Counted from the first letter of the stretch, positions 1 through 6,300 are shown. The stretch: DNA of 7,052 nt from Micrococcales bacterium (GCA_030537915.1 JAUNUZ010000125.1:1-7052); one strand, 5' to 3'. Made by a program: numbers and translations. The notes: a model not told the origin generated them from the letters alone.

Positions 1-52
1 CCGTCGCTGTGGCCCCCCGCGCCGAGGTAGTGATGTCGTCGCGCTCGGTCAT
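1..52 (-). CDS. N-terminal start of the gene downstream of moxR (partial; probably DUF58 family)
   Basis: Read on the minus strand, an ATG at 52-50 opens a frame that stays open to the window edge (17 codons, beginning MTERDDITTSARG). The ATG shares bases with the moxR stop codon (TGATG, 54 to 50), a typical arrangement for translational coupling. No good Shine-Dalgarno sequence precedes it, so coupling to moxR translation is the likely way it starts. The visible residues carry no recognisable domain. In many bacteria the gene after moxR encodes a DUF58 (von Willebrand A-like) protein, so that identity is a guess from gene order only. The product is cut off by the window edge. Confidence 0.6.
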   Translation of the reverse strand, partial: MTERDDITTSARGATAT

Positions 53-1104
53 CAACGGGTGGGGCGTCCCGGGACAGGGACGCCGGCGAGTAGATCGGTC
101 AGCACGGTCCTGTTGTCCGCCCGCGCCAGCCTGCTCTCGCCCGAAAGCAACACGCGGTGCGCCAGCACCGGCACGACCAGTGCCCGCACGTCCGCCGGCA
201 GCACATGGTCTCGGCCGGAGAGCGCGGCCCGGGCTCGGGCGGCCCGCAATAGGTGCAAAGAGGCCCGGGGGGAGGCGCCCAACCGCAGCGCAGGAGTGTG
301 CCGCGTCGCGGTGACGAGGTCGACGACATAGCGCTTGAGCGCGGGCGAGGCATAGACGCTGCGGACGGCGGTCATCGCGGCCCGGACGCCGTCGGCGTCC
401 GTGACGGGCCGGACCCGATCCAGCGGGTCGAAGCTGCCGTGGCGATCGAGCATCGCCAGCTCCGCCTCGGGATCGGGATAGCCCATCGAGATGCGAGCCA
501 TGAAGCGGTCGCGCTGCGCCTCGGGCAGGGGATAGGTGCCCTCCATCTCCAAGGGGTTCTGCGTGGCGATCACGAGGAACGGCTCGCCCAATGAGTGGGT
601 CTGACCGTCGACCGTGACCTGGGCCTCCTCCATCGACTCCAGCACGGCGGACTGGGTCTTGGGGGAGGCTCGGTTGATCTCGTCGCAGACAACGATCGTC
701 GCGAAGATCGCGCCCGGCCGGAAGTCGAAGGTCTGGCGTTGCGTGTCGAAGACGCTGATCCCCGTGATGTCGCTGGGTAGCAGGTCGGGCGTGAACTGGA
801 TGCGGCGCATCGGCACGTCGATCGCGCGGGCCAGAGCCTTGGCCAGCGTCGTCTTGCCGACCCCGGGCACGTCCTCCAGGAGCAGGTGCCCGCCTGCGAA
901 GAGCACCGTCAGGGCTCGTTGTACGACCTCGCTCTTGCCCTCGATGACGGTCTCGATGACCGCTGCCAGCGCAGCGCCGAGCTCTGCCACCGCCTCGAGC
1001 GAAGCCACGGGCGGGTCGAGATCGATGGTCTCCCGCCGTGTCGCTGTCGATCTGGTCGCCGGGTAGGCGGGTGGCTGCCCGGCAATCTCGGTGCCTGTGT
1101 GCAC
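52..1104 (-). CDS. moxR: MoxR-family AAA+ ATPase
   Basis: A 350-residue protein of usual family length. It shows the ordered AAA+ motifs of the MoxR clade: Walker A in EDVPGVGKTT (77-86), Walker B VVCDEINRA (138-146), sensor 1 ATQNP (180-184), an arginine-finger region PEAQRDRF (194-201) and a sensor 2 region GASPRAS (276-282). The phrases QSAVLESMEE and GTYPLPEAQ are hallmarks of MoxR proteins. These act in the cytosol as chaperone-like ATPases thought to help assemble or activate partners, often with a DUF58 or VWA-domain protein encoded next door; the substrate here is unknown. The start is a GTG at 1104, supported by AGGAGG at 1116-1111 with a 6-nt spacer. In-frame sequence further upstream runs into a stop with no better start. 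The first 30 residues or so are variable and precede the conserved helical and ATPase region. The gene is transcribed away from the dcw cluster and ends in a TGATG overlap with the next gene. Confidence 0.95.
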   Translation of the reverse strand: MHTGTEIAGQPPAYPATRSTATRRETIDLDPPVASLEAVAELGAALAAVIETVIEGKSEVVQRALTVLFAGGHLLLEDVPGVGKTTLAKALARAIDVPMRRIQFTPDLLPSDITGISVFDTQRQTFDFRPGAIFATIVVCDEINRASPKTQSAVLESMEEAQVTVDGQTHSLGEPFLVIATQNPLEMEGTYPLPEAQRDRFMARISMGYPDPEAELAMLDRHGSFDPLDRVRPVTDADGVRAAMTAVRSVYASPALKRYVVDLVTATRHTPALRLGASPRASLHLLRAARARAALSGRDHVLPADVRALVVPVLAHRVLLSGESRLARADNRTVLTDLLAGVPVPGRPTR

Positions 1105-1110
1105 GTCGGT

Positions 1111-1116
1111 CCTCCT
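1111..1116 (-). promoter_or_regulatory. Shine-Dalgarno site of moxR
   Basis: The minus strand reads AGGAGG here, six bases before the GTG at 1104. This site decides the non-ATG start of moxR. Confidence 0.8.
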
Positions 1117-1418
1117 CGGACTGCGGGAGGTGGGGTCGACCCGTAGCCGGACATCCCCACTTCCCTCCCTCCATCATCACCGCCGCGGGTCCCGCTCCGC
1201 TCCACGCCCTCGGGCAATCTTCGCCGTCAGCCCCGCTCGTGCAGGTCGCAGGCCTGGTGTCGCCGCGCGTTCGACGTCATGTGGGCGACTGCCGGATCGC
1301 CACCCAACCGTCCTGTCGAGCCCGTTGCGCCGCACCCCGACGTCGCCCCTCCACCTCGCTGCGTCGTCATGACCTGCACTGTTGCATGCAGCGGGGCCCT
1401 AGTGAGGCCTCTGTGTCG

Positions 1419-1446
1419 TTGACTGTGGGGAGTGGTGGAGTAAAGT
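1419..1446 (+). promoter_or_regulatory. Probable mraZ (dcw cluster) promoter
   Basis: A -35-like TTGACT (1419-1424) is followed after 16 bp by a -10-like TAAAGT (1441-1446). It matches the housekeeping sigma consensus at 5 of 6 and 4 of 6 positions. Transcription would start near 1453, leaving a leader of about 100 nt before mraZ. The spacer and -10 lie inside the three GTGGRG repeats, so a protein bound to the repeats would cover the promoter. The start site itself is inferred. Confidence 0.6.
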
Positions 1447-1450
1447 GGAG
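1425..1450 (+). promoter_or_regulatory. MraZ operator: three GTGGRG direct repeats, 10-bp period
   Basis: GTGGGG (1425-1430), GTGGAG (1435-1440) and GTGGAG (1445-1450) start exactly 10 bp apart, placing them on one face of the helix. MraZ proteins are known to bind short G-rich direct repeats of this period upstream of their own gene: TGGG-type boxes in E. coli and AAAGTG-type boxes in Mycoplasma. The third copy here reads AAAGTGGAG. The repeats fill the spacer and -10 of the predicted promoter, which suggests autorepression. Binding is inferred from the pattern and position. Confidence 0.75.
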
Positions 1451-1537
1451 GGCATCGGGGCGAAGCGGTGTCGCTCGGCGGGGATCAGCCGCTGGGGGCA
1501 CCGCACGACAACGCGTCCCGAGACGCAGACGTAGGGG

Positions 1538-1543
1538 AGGAGG
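1538..1543 (+). promoter_or_regulatory. Shine-Dalgarno site of mraZ
   Basis: AGGAGG, within a purine-rich run at 1533-1545, sits 8 nt before the ATG at 1552. It selects this start over the in-frame GTG at 1468. Confidence 0.85.
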
Positions 1544-1551
1544 GGCCCGCC

Positions 1552-1983
1552 ATGTTCCTGGGCACCCATCACCCTCGGCTGGACGAGAAGGGTCGACTGA
1601 TCCTTCCCGCCAAGTTCCGCGACCGCCTCGCCTCGGGGTTGGTCGTCACGCGGGGGCAGGAACGCTGCCTCTACGTCTTCCCGATGGAGGAGTTCGTGCA
1701 GGTGGCCCAGGATCTGCGTGCCGCACCGGTGACGAGCAAGGCCGTGCGCGACTACCTGCGCGTCTTCCTCTCCGGTGCCTCGGACGAGATCCCGGACAAG
1801 CAAGGGCGAGTGACGATCCCGGCGACCCTGCGCGAGTACGCAGGCCTCGGACGCGAATGCACGGTCATCGGCGCGGGTTCCCGCGTCGAGGTCTGGGACA
1901 GCGCCGCCTGGGAGACCTACCTGGCCGGCACCGAGCAGGCCTTCGCCGACCAGGCGCAGGAGGTGATTCCGGGCCTGCTCTGA
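1552..1983 (+). CDS. mraZ: Transcriptional regulator MraZ
   Basis: A 143-residue protein, the usual MraZ length, starting [15 protein letters not shown]. It has two AbrB-like swapped-hairpin DNA-binding halves, each with the family signature: DEKGR (11-15) followed by LILPAKFR, and DKQGR (82-86) followed by [13 protein letters not shown]. MraZ is the DNA-binding regulator encoded first in most dcw clusters; it forms a ring-shaped oligomer and represses its own promoter in E. coli. The ATG at 1552 has a strong AGGAGG site 8 nt upstream. The in-frame extension back to 1468 lacks a ribosome site and any resemblance to MraZ, so it is left out. The GTGGRG repeats upstream are the probable binding site of this protein. 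Downstream, 202 bp separate it from rsmH, whereas later genes of the cluster overlap or nearly touch. Confidence 0.97.
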   Translation: MFLGTHHPRLDEKGRLILPAKFRDRLASGLVVTRGQERCLYVFPMEEFVQVAQDLRAAPVTSKAVRDYLRVFLSGASDEIPDKQGRVTIPATLREYAGLGRECTVIGAGSRVEVWDSAAWETYLAGTEQAFADQAQEVIPGLL

Positions 1984-2040
1984 GCCAGCTCGACCGGATG
2001 TACCCCGCAGTCCTGCTGTGTGGTCCCCAACCGCTTGACC

Positions 2041-2069
2041 GTCCCGGGGCACTTCCCCGGTCCCGGGAC
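2041..2069 (+). repeat. Hairpin 1 with CUUCCCC loop
   Basis: GTCCCGGG (2041-2048) pairs perfectly with CCCGGGAC (2062-2069), and a G-U pair (2049/2061) extends the stem to 9 bp. The 11-nt loop at 2050-2060 is CACTTCCCCGG. A competing fold is possible: CCGGGG (2044-2049) with CCCCGG (2055-2060), loop CACTT, which would hide the CUUCCCC bases. Confidence 0.8.
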
Positions 2070-2072
2070 ATC

Positions 2073-2101
2073 GGTCCGAGACACTTCCCCGGTCTCGGAC
2101 C
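2073..2101 (+). repeat. Hairpin 2 with the same CUUCCCC loop
   Basis: GGTCCGAGAC (2073-2082) pairs perfectly with GTCTCGGACC (2092-2101). The stem differs from hairpin 1 at several positions on both sides so that pairing is kept, while the CACTTCCCCGG segment (2082-2092) is identical. Such compensating changes between the copies argue that the RNA structure is selected. Confidence 0.8.
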
Positions 2102-2175
2102 TTGGTGAAGCGGTGGGGGACCAGACAACAGGACAGACCCAGCACCACGACCGGCACAACCCCAGGACGAAGCGC

Positions 2176-2181
2176 AGGAGG
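2176..2181 (+). promoter_or_regulatory. Shine-Dalgarno site of rsmH
   Basis: AGGAGG lies only 4 nt before the ATG at 2186, a rather tight spacing. It lies just downstream of the structured RNA and could be sequestered by it. Confidence 0.7.
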
Positions 2182-2185
2182 CCAC

Positions 2186-3268
2186 ATGGGCGCCGGAGGT
2201 GACGCGCACGCCCGGCACGTGCCGGTGATGCTGAGGCGCATCGTCGAGGTGCTTGCCCCGGCGCTGCAGGGCGGGGACGCGAACGGCGCTCAGGCCGGCG
2301 AGCACTCCCCCGTCCTCGTGGACGGCACGCTGGGCATGGGCGGGCACACCGAGGCGATCCTGCAGGCGTCTCCGCGTGCGATCGCGATCGGCATCGACCG
2401 GGACCGACAGGCGTTGGCGATGGCGTCGCAGCGGCTCGCCCGGTTCGGCCCCCGGTTCCGGGCCGTACACGCGGTGTACGACGAGATCCCGGACGTCCTG
2501 GAGGAACTGGGGATCGAGAGCGCGCAGGCGATCCTGCTCGACCTGGGCGTGTCCTCCTTGCAACTCGACGAGGCCGATCGCGGTTTCGCCTACGCCCAGG
2601 ACGCCCCGCTGGACATGCGCATGGACCCCACGCAAGGCCCCACCGCGGCGGACGTCCTCAACAGCTACCCGGCCGACGCCCTTGCCCGGGTGCTGTCCGG
2701 CTACGGCGAGGAGCGCTTCGCCCGCCCGATCGCCAAGGCGATCGTGCGCGCGCGCGAGACCCGGCCCTTCACGACGTCGGCACAGCTCGTGGAGCTGCTC
2801 AAACGCGTCGTGCCGGGCGCCTCGCAGCGCTCCGGCGGACATCCGGCGAAGCGGACCTTCCAAGCGCTGCGGATCGAGGTCAACGCCGAGCTCGACGCGC
2901 TTGCGGCGGCGCTGCCCAACGCGGTCGACTCTCTTGCCGTCGGGGGGCGTGTCGCTGTCCTGAGTTACCACTCCCTGGAGGACAGGATGGTCAAGAGAGT
3001 CTTGTCCAGCGCCAGTCGCAGTAGCGCGCCGCCAGGCTTGCCCGTCGAACTCGCCGAGCATGCTCCCTACCTGCGACTGCTGGCACGTGGGGGAGAAGTG
3101 CCGCCAGACGAGGAGATTCGCAGCAATCCGCGAGCCGCCTCAGCACGACTGCGAGCGGCACAACGACTCCGGCAGGGGTCGATCGGGGGAGCGGGGCCGC
3201 ACCGGGGCGGCAGAACGGCATCCGCTGCAGCACGAGTACGACGAGGAACGAAGGGACACCACCGATGA
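2186..3268 (+). CDS. rsmH: 16S rRNA (cytosine-1402-N4)-methyltransferase RsmH (MraW)
   Basis: A 360-residue SAM-dependent methyltransferase; RsmH N4-methylates C1402 of 16S rRNA in the ribosomal P site, in the cytosol. Family landmarks appear in order: N-terminal HVPVML (11-16), SAM-binding [10 protein letters not shown] (46-55), GIDRD (69-73), DLGVSS (119-124), RGFAY and PLDMRMD (132-147), GYGEE (172-176), [15 protein letters not shown] (219-233), [10 protein letters not shown] (261-270) and a C-terminal [13 protein letters not shown] (313-325). It is longer than the usual 310-330 residues because of an Arg/Gly-rich tail (about 330-360). The ATG at 2186 has AGGAGG upstream and leads directly into the conserved HVPV region. 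Extending the frame to 2102 would use a TTG inside the structured RNA and adds nothing conserved. The stop overlaps the ftsL start as ATGA, implying coupled translation. Confidence 0.97.
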   Translation: MGAGGDAHARHVPVMLRRIVEVLAPALQGGDANGAQAGEHSPVLVDGTLGMGGHTEAILQASPRAIAIGIDRDRQALAMASQRLARFGPRFRAVHAVYDEIPDVLEELGIESAQAILLDLGVSSLQLDEADRGFAYAQDAPLDMRMDPTQGPTAADVLNSYPADALARVLSGYGEERFARPIAKAIVRARETRPFTTSAQLVELLKRVVPGASQRSGGHPAKRTFQALRIEVNAELDALAAALPNAVDSLAVGGRVAVLSYHSLEDRMVKRVLSSASRSSAPPGLPVELAEHAPYLRLLARGGEVPPDEEIRSNPRAASARLRAAQRLRQGSIGGAGPHRGGRTASAAARVRRGTKGHHR

Positions 3269-3912
3269 GCCAGATGCCGGCCTTGGCCCGCACCGACTTC
3301 CGGCCGACGCCAGCCCCGACACGCCGGGGCTCCACCCCTGTGAGGTCCGGTCGCTCGGCACCGGCGCATCTGCGGCTCATCACCGCAGCCCCCCGGCCGG
3401 CGCGTCAGATGCCCTTCATCGTGCTCTGCTCCATCGTCTTGGCGGCAGGGCTGCTCGCTGTGCTCTTCCTCAACATGCAGCTGGCCAAGGGCTCCTACGC
3501 ACTGCATGATCTGCAGCGCCGCTCGACGATCCTCGCCGAGCAGCAGAGCCAGCTCACCGAGCACCTGACGGGCGTGGAGTCACCGGGCGTGCTCGCGTCG
3601 AAGGCAACCAAGCTCGGCATGGTCCCGGGCTCCTCTCCGGCCTTCCTGCGACTACCCGACGGACAGGTCCTCGGCGTTCCGCAGGCGGCGCCCGCAGCGT
3701 CGCCGACGGCGCCCGTTTCGAAGGCGAAGTCCACCACACCCTCGGCGGCACCCACCAACACGCCGGTGAGCAAGCCCGGCACCTCCGCGGCCGAGACCCC
3801 GTCCGCGAACTCGGCGTCGCAAAGTCCGGCCTCCAAGGCGCCGGGCACCAAGGCATCCAGGTCGGCGACCGCCAAGAGTCAGTCGACCTCGACGCCGGGA
3901 TCGCGCCGGTGA
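3265..3912 (+). CDS. ftsL: FtsL-like septum protein with long low-complexity periplasmic tail
   Basis: A 215-residue bitopic membrane protein. It has a basic cytoplasmic N-terminus of about 49 residues, one transmembrane segment (about 50-70), then a short Gln/Leu-rich coiled-coil stretch (about 74-105) and [16 protein letters not shown] (106-121), a phrase typical of FtsL and related septum-formation proteins. FtsL bridges FtsB/FtsQ with FtsW/FtsI and helps switch on septal peptidoglycan synthesis. Sequence identity in this family is low, so the name rests on topology, the post-coil motif and its place between rsmH and ftsI. Residues 141-215 form an Ala/Ser/Thr/Pro/Lys-rich, probably disordered extracytoplasmic tail, making the protein about twice the usual FtsL length. 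The ATG shares the ATGA overlap with the rsmH stop; only a weak AAGGGA (3251-3256) precedes it. Its stop overlaps the ftsI start as GTGA. Confidence 0.85.
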   Translation: MSQMPALARTDFRPTPAPTRRGSTPVRSGRSAPAHLRLITAAPRPARQMPFIVLCSIVLAAGLLAVLFLNMQLAKGSYALHDLQRRSTILAEQQSQLTEHLTGVESPGVLASKATKLGMVPGSSPAFLRLPDGQVLGVPQAAPAASPTAPVSKAKSTTPSAAPTNTPVSKPGTSAAETPSANSASQSPASKAPGTKASRSATAKSQSTSTPGSRR

Positions 3913-6299
3913 AGCGCCTGCCGCAGACTGTCCGGGTCAAGGCGCGGGCGGCCGGTCAGGCCGCGGCGTCGCTGACTCAGGAGGGCGCCAAACGGCTGCC
4001 GTCCGGCAGTCGGGATGCCGGCCGCGTCGTCAAGGAGCGCGCCGCCAAGGAGCGCGCGGGCAGGACCCGTCGGGAGGGACGCGACGATACCGGGGGATCG
4101 GCCGGGTCCGGCCGTGGCTGCTCCGGTCCTGCGTCAGCCGATCGCGCTCCTTCCGGTCGTGCTCAGTCCGACGCCCGGGTGCGCTCACCCGGCAGCGGTG
4201 GCGCCGTCCGTCGCAACCGACCCCGCCCGGGATCCGGCTCCGCTGGCAGCCGTCCAGCCGCAGACGCCGGCGGCGGGTCCCGGGGCGGCTCTAGCCGCGC
4301 GCTGGCTTTGGCCAACCCGCGCCGTCGGGTCCGTGCCGCGTTCCTGGCCGTTCTCTTCGTCTTCACCCTCTTCACGGCCCAGCTCGTCCGCCTGCAGGGC
4401 TTCGACGCCTCCCAGGTGGCCGCCAAGGCCCGTGCCATGCGCACCGGAGCGCCCGACATCATCCCGGCGCAGCGCGGCAAGCTCCTCGATCGGGATGGGG
4501 TCGTCCTGGCCGGCAGCATCGAACGGCGCGACGTCGTCGCGGACCAGTTGAACGTCGCCGAGTTCGAGGTGCGGGACCCGGCGACGAAGAAGACCGCCAC
4601 CGTAGGGGCCGCGGGGGCCGCCAAGGAGCTGGCCCCGCTGCTCGGCATGGACGAGGCCACCCTGCGCGCGAAGCTGACGGGCGAGTCGCGCTACGTCCAG
4701 CTGGCACGCAAGCTCGAGCCCGACCAGTGGCGCCGCATCGAGGCGCTGGGCATCCCCGGTATCGCCAGCGAGGAGAACCCGAGCCGCACCTACCCGGCGG
4801 GGGCTCCACTCGCGCCGGTGCTTGGCTGGGTCGGTGCCGACGGCAAGGCCAAGGACGGCAGCGGCGGCGGACTCGAACTGCTCTACGACGAACAGCTCTC
4901 CGGCACGCCCGGCAGTAGCCAGCTCGAGCGATCGGCGGACAGTCGGGTCATCCCCATGGGCTACAGCTCCGTCACCCCAGCACGTGCCGGCAAGGATCTC
5001 CAGCTCTCCCTCGATAATGACCTGTCCTGGTACGCCTACAACGCGATTGCCGATCAGGTGAAAAAGTCCGATGCCGACTCCGGCACGGCCGTCGTCATGG
5101 ACGTCAAGGGCCGGTTACGCGCGGTGAGCCAATTCCCCAGCTTCGATCCGATCAAGCGCTCGGCCAAGGGCAGCGAGTTCGGGTCGCTTCCCTTCCAGGA
5201 CGTCTTCGAGCCCGGCTCGACGGCGAAGGTCATGTCGCTGGGTGCAGCCTTGGACACCGGCGCGGTCACGCCGACGACGTCGTTCCGGGTGCCGAACCGT
5301 CTCAAGCGCTCCGACAAGACCTTCAGGGACTCGCACGAGCACAAGACCCTTTACCTGACGACGGCGGGCATCCTCGCCCAGTCCAGCAACATCGGCACGC
5401 TGCTCGCTGGCGAGCGGGTGCCCCCGGCGACGCTGGAGCAGTATTTCCGAGCCTTCGGGCTGGGGCAGCGCTCGGGGGTCGGTTTCCCCGGAGAATCCTC
5501 CGGCCTGATGGCCCCGTCGACGCAGTGGAGCGGCTCCCAGCGCTACACGGTGATGTTCGGGCAAGGCATGTCGATGACGGCGATCCAAGACGCCGGTGTC
5601 TTCCAGACGATCGCCAACGGGGGCGTGCGGATCCCGCCGTCCGTCGTCGAAGGTGTCCGGCAGGCCGACGGCACCCTCGCCCCGGCGCAGGTGGCGCAGG
5701 GGACCCGCGTCCTGTCGCAGAAGACCGCCACCGAGCTGTCGATCATGCTCGAGTCCGTGGTCGGCTCGAGCGGCACAGCTCAGCAGGCGGCCATCGCCGG
5801 CATCCCCGTCGCGGGCAAGACCGGGACCGCCCAGCGGTACGACGCCAAGACCCGCGGCTACTCCGGTTACACAGCGTCCTTCGTGGGTTTCGCGCCCGCA
5901 GACAAACCCGAGCTCATCGTCGCCGTCATCCTGCAGAACCCCAAGAACGGCTACTACGGTGGCACCACGGCCGGTCCGGTCTTCCAGCAAGTCATGTCCT
6001 ACGCGCTGCAGAGGTACGGCATCCCTCCGACCGGGACCCAGCGCACCCCGTTCCCGTTGCAGGTGGGGCAGAAGCCCGCCGCCGACACACCGAAGGTGGA
6101 TCCGAGCGTCATCGGGCCGAACGGACCGGTGCGCGCGGCCGACGGCCTGCCCACGCCGCCGCGGCTCGCGGTCCCGAGCGAGGCACCGGGGATCGGCCCC
6201 GACGGCACTTCTGGATCCACGCCGAGCCCGGGCGCAACGGACTCCAGCGGCGCCTCGCGGCCACGTGGTGATGGCACGTCGGGCGCCGGCGCGCGATAG
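3909..6299 (+). CDS. ftsI: Septal peptidoglycan transpeptidase FtsI (class B PBP, PbpB/PBP3)
   Basis: A 796-residue class B penicillin-binding protein. It has a long Arg/Gly/Ser-rich cytoplasmic segment (1-140), one transmembrane helix (about 142-160), a PBP dimerisation/pedestal domain opening with AQRGKLLDRDG (187-197), and a transpeptidase domain (about 390-700). The domain has the catalytic motifs STAK (S437 nucleophile, K440), SSN (492-494) and KTGT (637-640). A Pro/Gly/Ser-rich tail follows (about 705-796). FtsI cross-links septal peptidoglycan outside the membrane together with FtsW, and is activated through FtsL/FtsB/FtsQ. It is longer than typical actinobacterial homologues (about 600-680) because of both ends. 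The GTG at 3909 overlaps the ftsL stop (GTGA). There is no good ribosome site, so coupling is likely; a start further inside the extension cannot be excluded. All catalytic residues are intact. Confidence 0.96.
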   Translation: MKRLPQTVRVKARAAGQAAASLTQEGAKRLPSGSRDAGRVVKERAAKERAGRTRREGRDDTGGSAGSGRGCSGPASADRAPSGRAQSDARVRSPGSGGAVRRNRPRPGSGSAGSRPAADAGGGSRGGSSRALALANPRRRVRAAFLAVLFVFTLFTAQLVRLQGFDASQVAAKARAMRTGAPDIIPAQRGKLLDRDGVVLAGSIERRDVVADQLNVAEFEVRDPATKKTATVGAAGAAKELAPLLGMDEATLRAKLTGESRYVQLARKLEPDQWRRIEALGIPGIASEENPSRTYPAGAPLAPVLGWVGADGKAKDGSGGGLELLYDEQLSGTPGSSQLERSADSRVIPMGYSSVTPARAGKDLQLSLDNDLSWYAYNAIADQVKKSDADSGTAVVMDVKGRLRAVSQFPSFDPIKRSAKGSEFGSLPFQDVFEPGSTAKVMSLGAALDTGAVTPTTSFRVPNRLKRSDKTFRDSHEHKTLYLTTAGILAQSSNIGTLLAGERVPPATLEQYFRAFGLGQRSGVGFPGESSGLMAPSTQWSGSQRYTVMFGQGMSMTAIQDAGVFQTIANGGVRIPPSVVEGVRQADGTLAPAQVAQGTRVLSQKTATELSIMLESVVGSSGTAQQAAIAGIPVAGKTGTAQRYDAKTRGYSGYTASFVGFAPADKPELIVAVILQNPKNGYYGGTTAGPVFQQVMSYALQRYGIPPTGTQRTPFPLQVGQKPAADTPKVDPSVIGPNGPVRAADGLPTPPRLAVPSEAPGIGPDGTSGSTPSPGATDSSGASRPRGDGTSGAGAR

Positions 6300-6300
6300 C

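Larger units (their letters stand above)
1105..1551. other. Divergent intergenic region between moxR and mraZ
   Basis: This 447-bp gap separates two genes transcribed in opposite directions, so it should hold promoters for both. The mraZ-proximal part (about 1419-1450) has a recognisable promoter and operator. The 5' leader of mraZ would then be about 100 nt (1453-1551). In the remainder, about 1117-1418, I see no convincing coding frame, no RNA gene and no clear minus-strand -10/-35 pair for moxR. There is a perfect 8-bp palindrome TGCATGCA at 1383-1390, too short to interpret alone. Open frames crossing the region have no ribosome site or domain support. Confidence 0.6.
2010..2134 (+). ncRNA. 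Structured cis-RNA upstream of rsmH (mraW-motif-like), closing helix plus two hairpins
   Basis: The mraZ-rsmH gap can fold into a three-way-junction RNA. Positions 2010-2036 pair with 2108-2134 at 24 of 27 positions; mismatches are 2016/2128, 2020/2124 and 2029/2115, and 2021-2036 with 2108-2123 is 15 of 16. Inside lie two adjacent hairpins, 2041-2069 and 2073-2101, with the same loop CACTTCCCCGG. From memory, the actinobacterial 'mraW RNA motif' is a candidate cis-regulatory RNA upstream of mraW whose hairpin loops carry CUUCCCC. This element fits that position and loop sequence. It ends 41 nt before the rsmH Shine-Dalgarno site and has no following U-tract, so it is not a canonical intrinsic terminator. 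Its likely role is control of rsmH and downstream expression, by translation, attenuation or processing; the mechanism is unknown. Confidence 0.78.

Noticed and set aside
1374..1391. Small inverted repeat CTGCA/TGCAG with an embedded TGCATGCA palindrome
   Set aside because: Only 5-bp arms and an 8-bp palindrome, with no second copy or link to a promoter; too weak to call an operator.
1468..1551. 28-codon N-terminal extension of mraZ from GTG 1468
   Set aside because: No ribosome site at 1468, no similarity to MraZ N-termini, and a strong AGGAGG site before the ATG at 1552.
2035..2066. Possible internal promoter for rsmH starting with TTGACC at 2035-2040
   Set aside because: No -10-like sequence at suitable spacing; the region is G/C-rich hairpin sequence.
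1038..2108. Plus-strand frame of 356 codons through the intergenic region and mraZ
   Set aside because: It starts inside moxR, is out of frame with mraZ, and has low-complexity Arg/Gly/Pro composition.
2010..2134. Interpretation of the mraZ-rsmH structure as a classic intrinsic terminator
   Set aside because: No U-rich run follows any of the helices, and the downstream genes belong to the same cluster.
2102..2185. 28-codon N-terminal extension of rsmH from TTG 2102
   Set aside because: It lies within the paired RNA, adds no conserved residues, and the ATG at 2186 has AGGAGG and leads into the conserved HVPV segment.
1399..2241. Minus-strand open frame (280 codons) covering the mraZ promoter and gene
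   Set aside because: Antisense to MraZ, crosses the promoter and the structured RNA, and shows no family signature.
1865..3061. Minus-strand open frame (398 codons) opposite mraZ and rsmH
   Set aside because: It runs across two well-supported genes and the structured RNA, with His/Arg/Gly-rich shadow composition and no recognisable motif.
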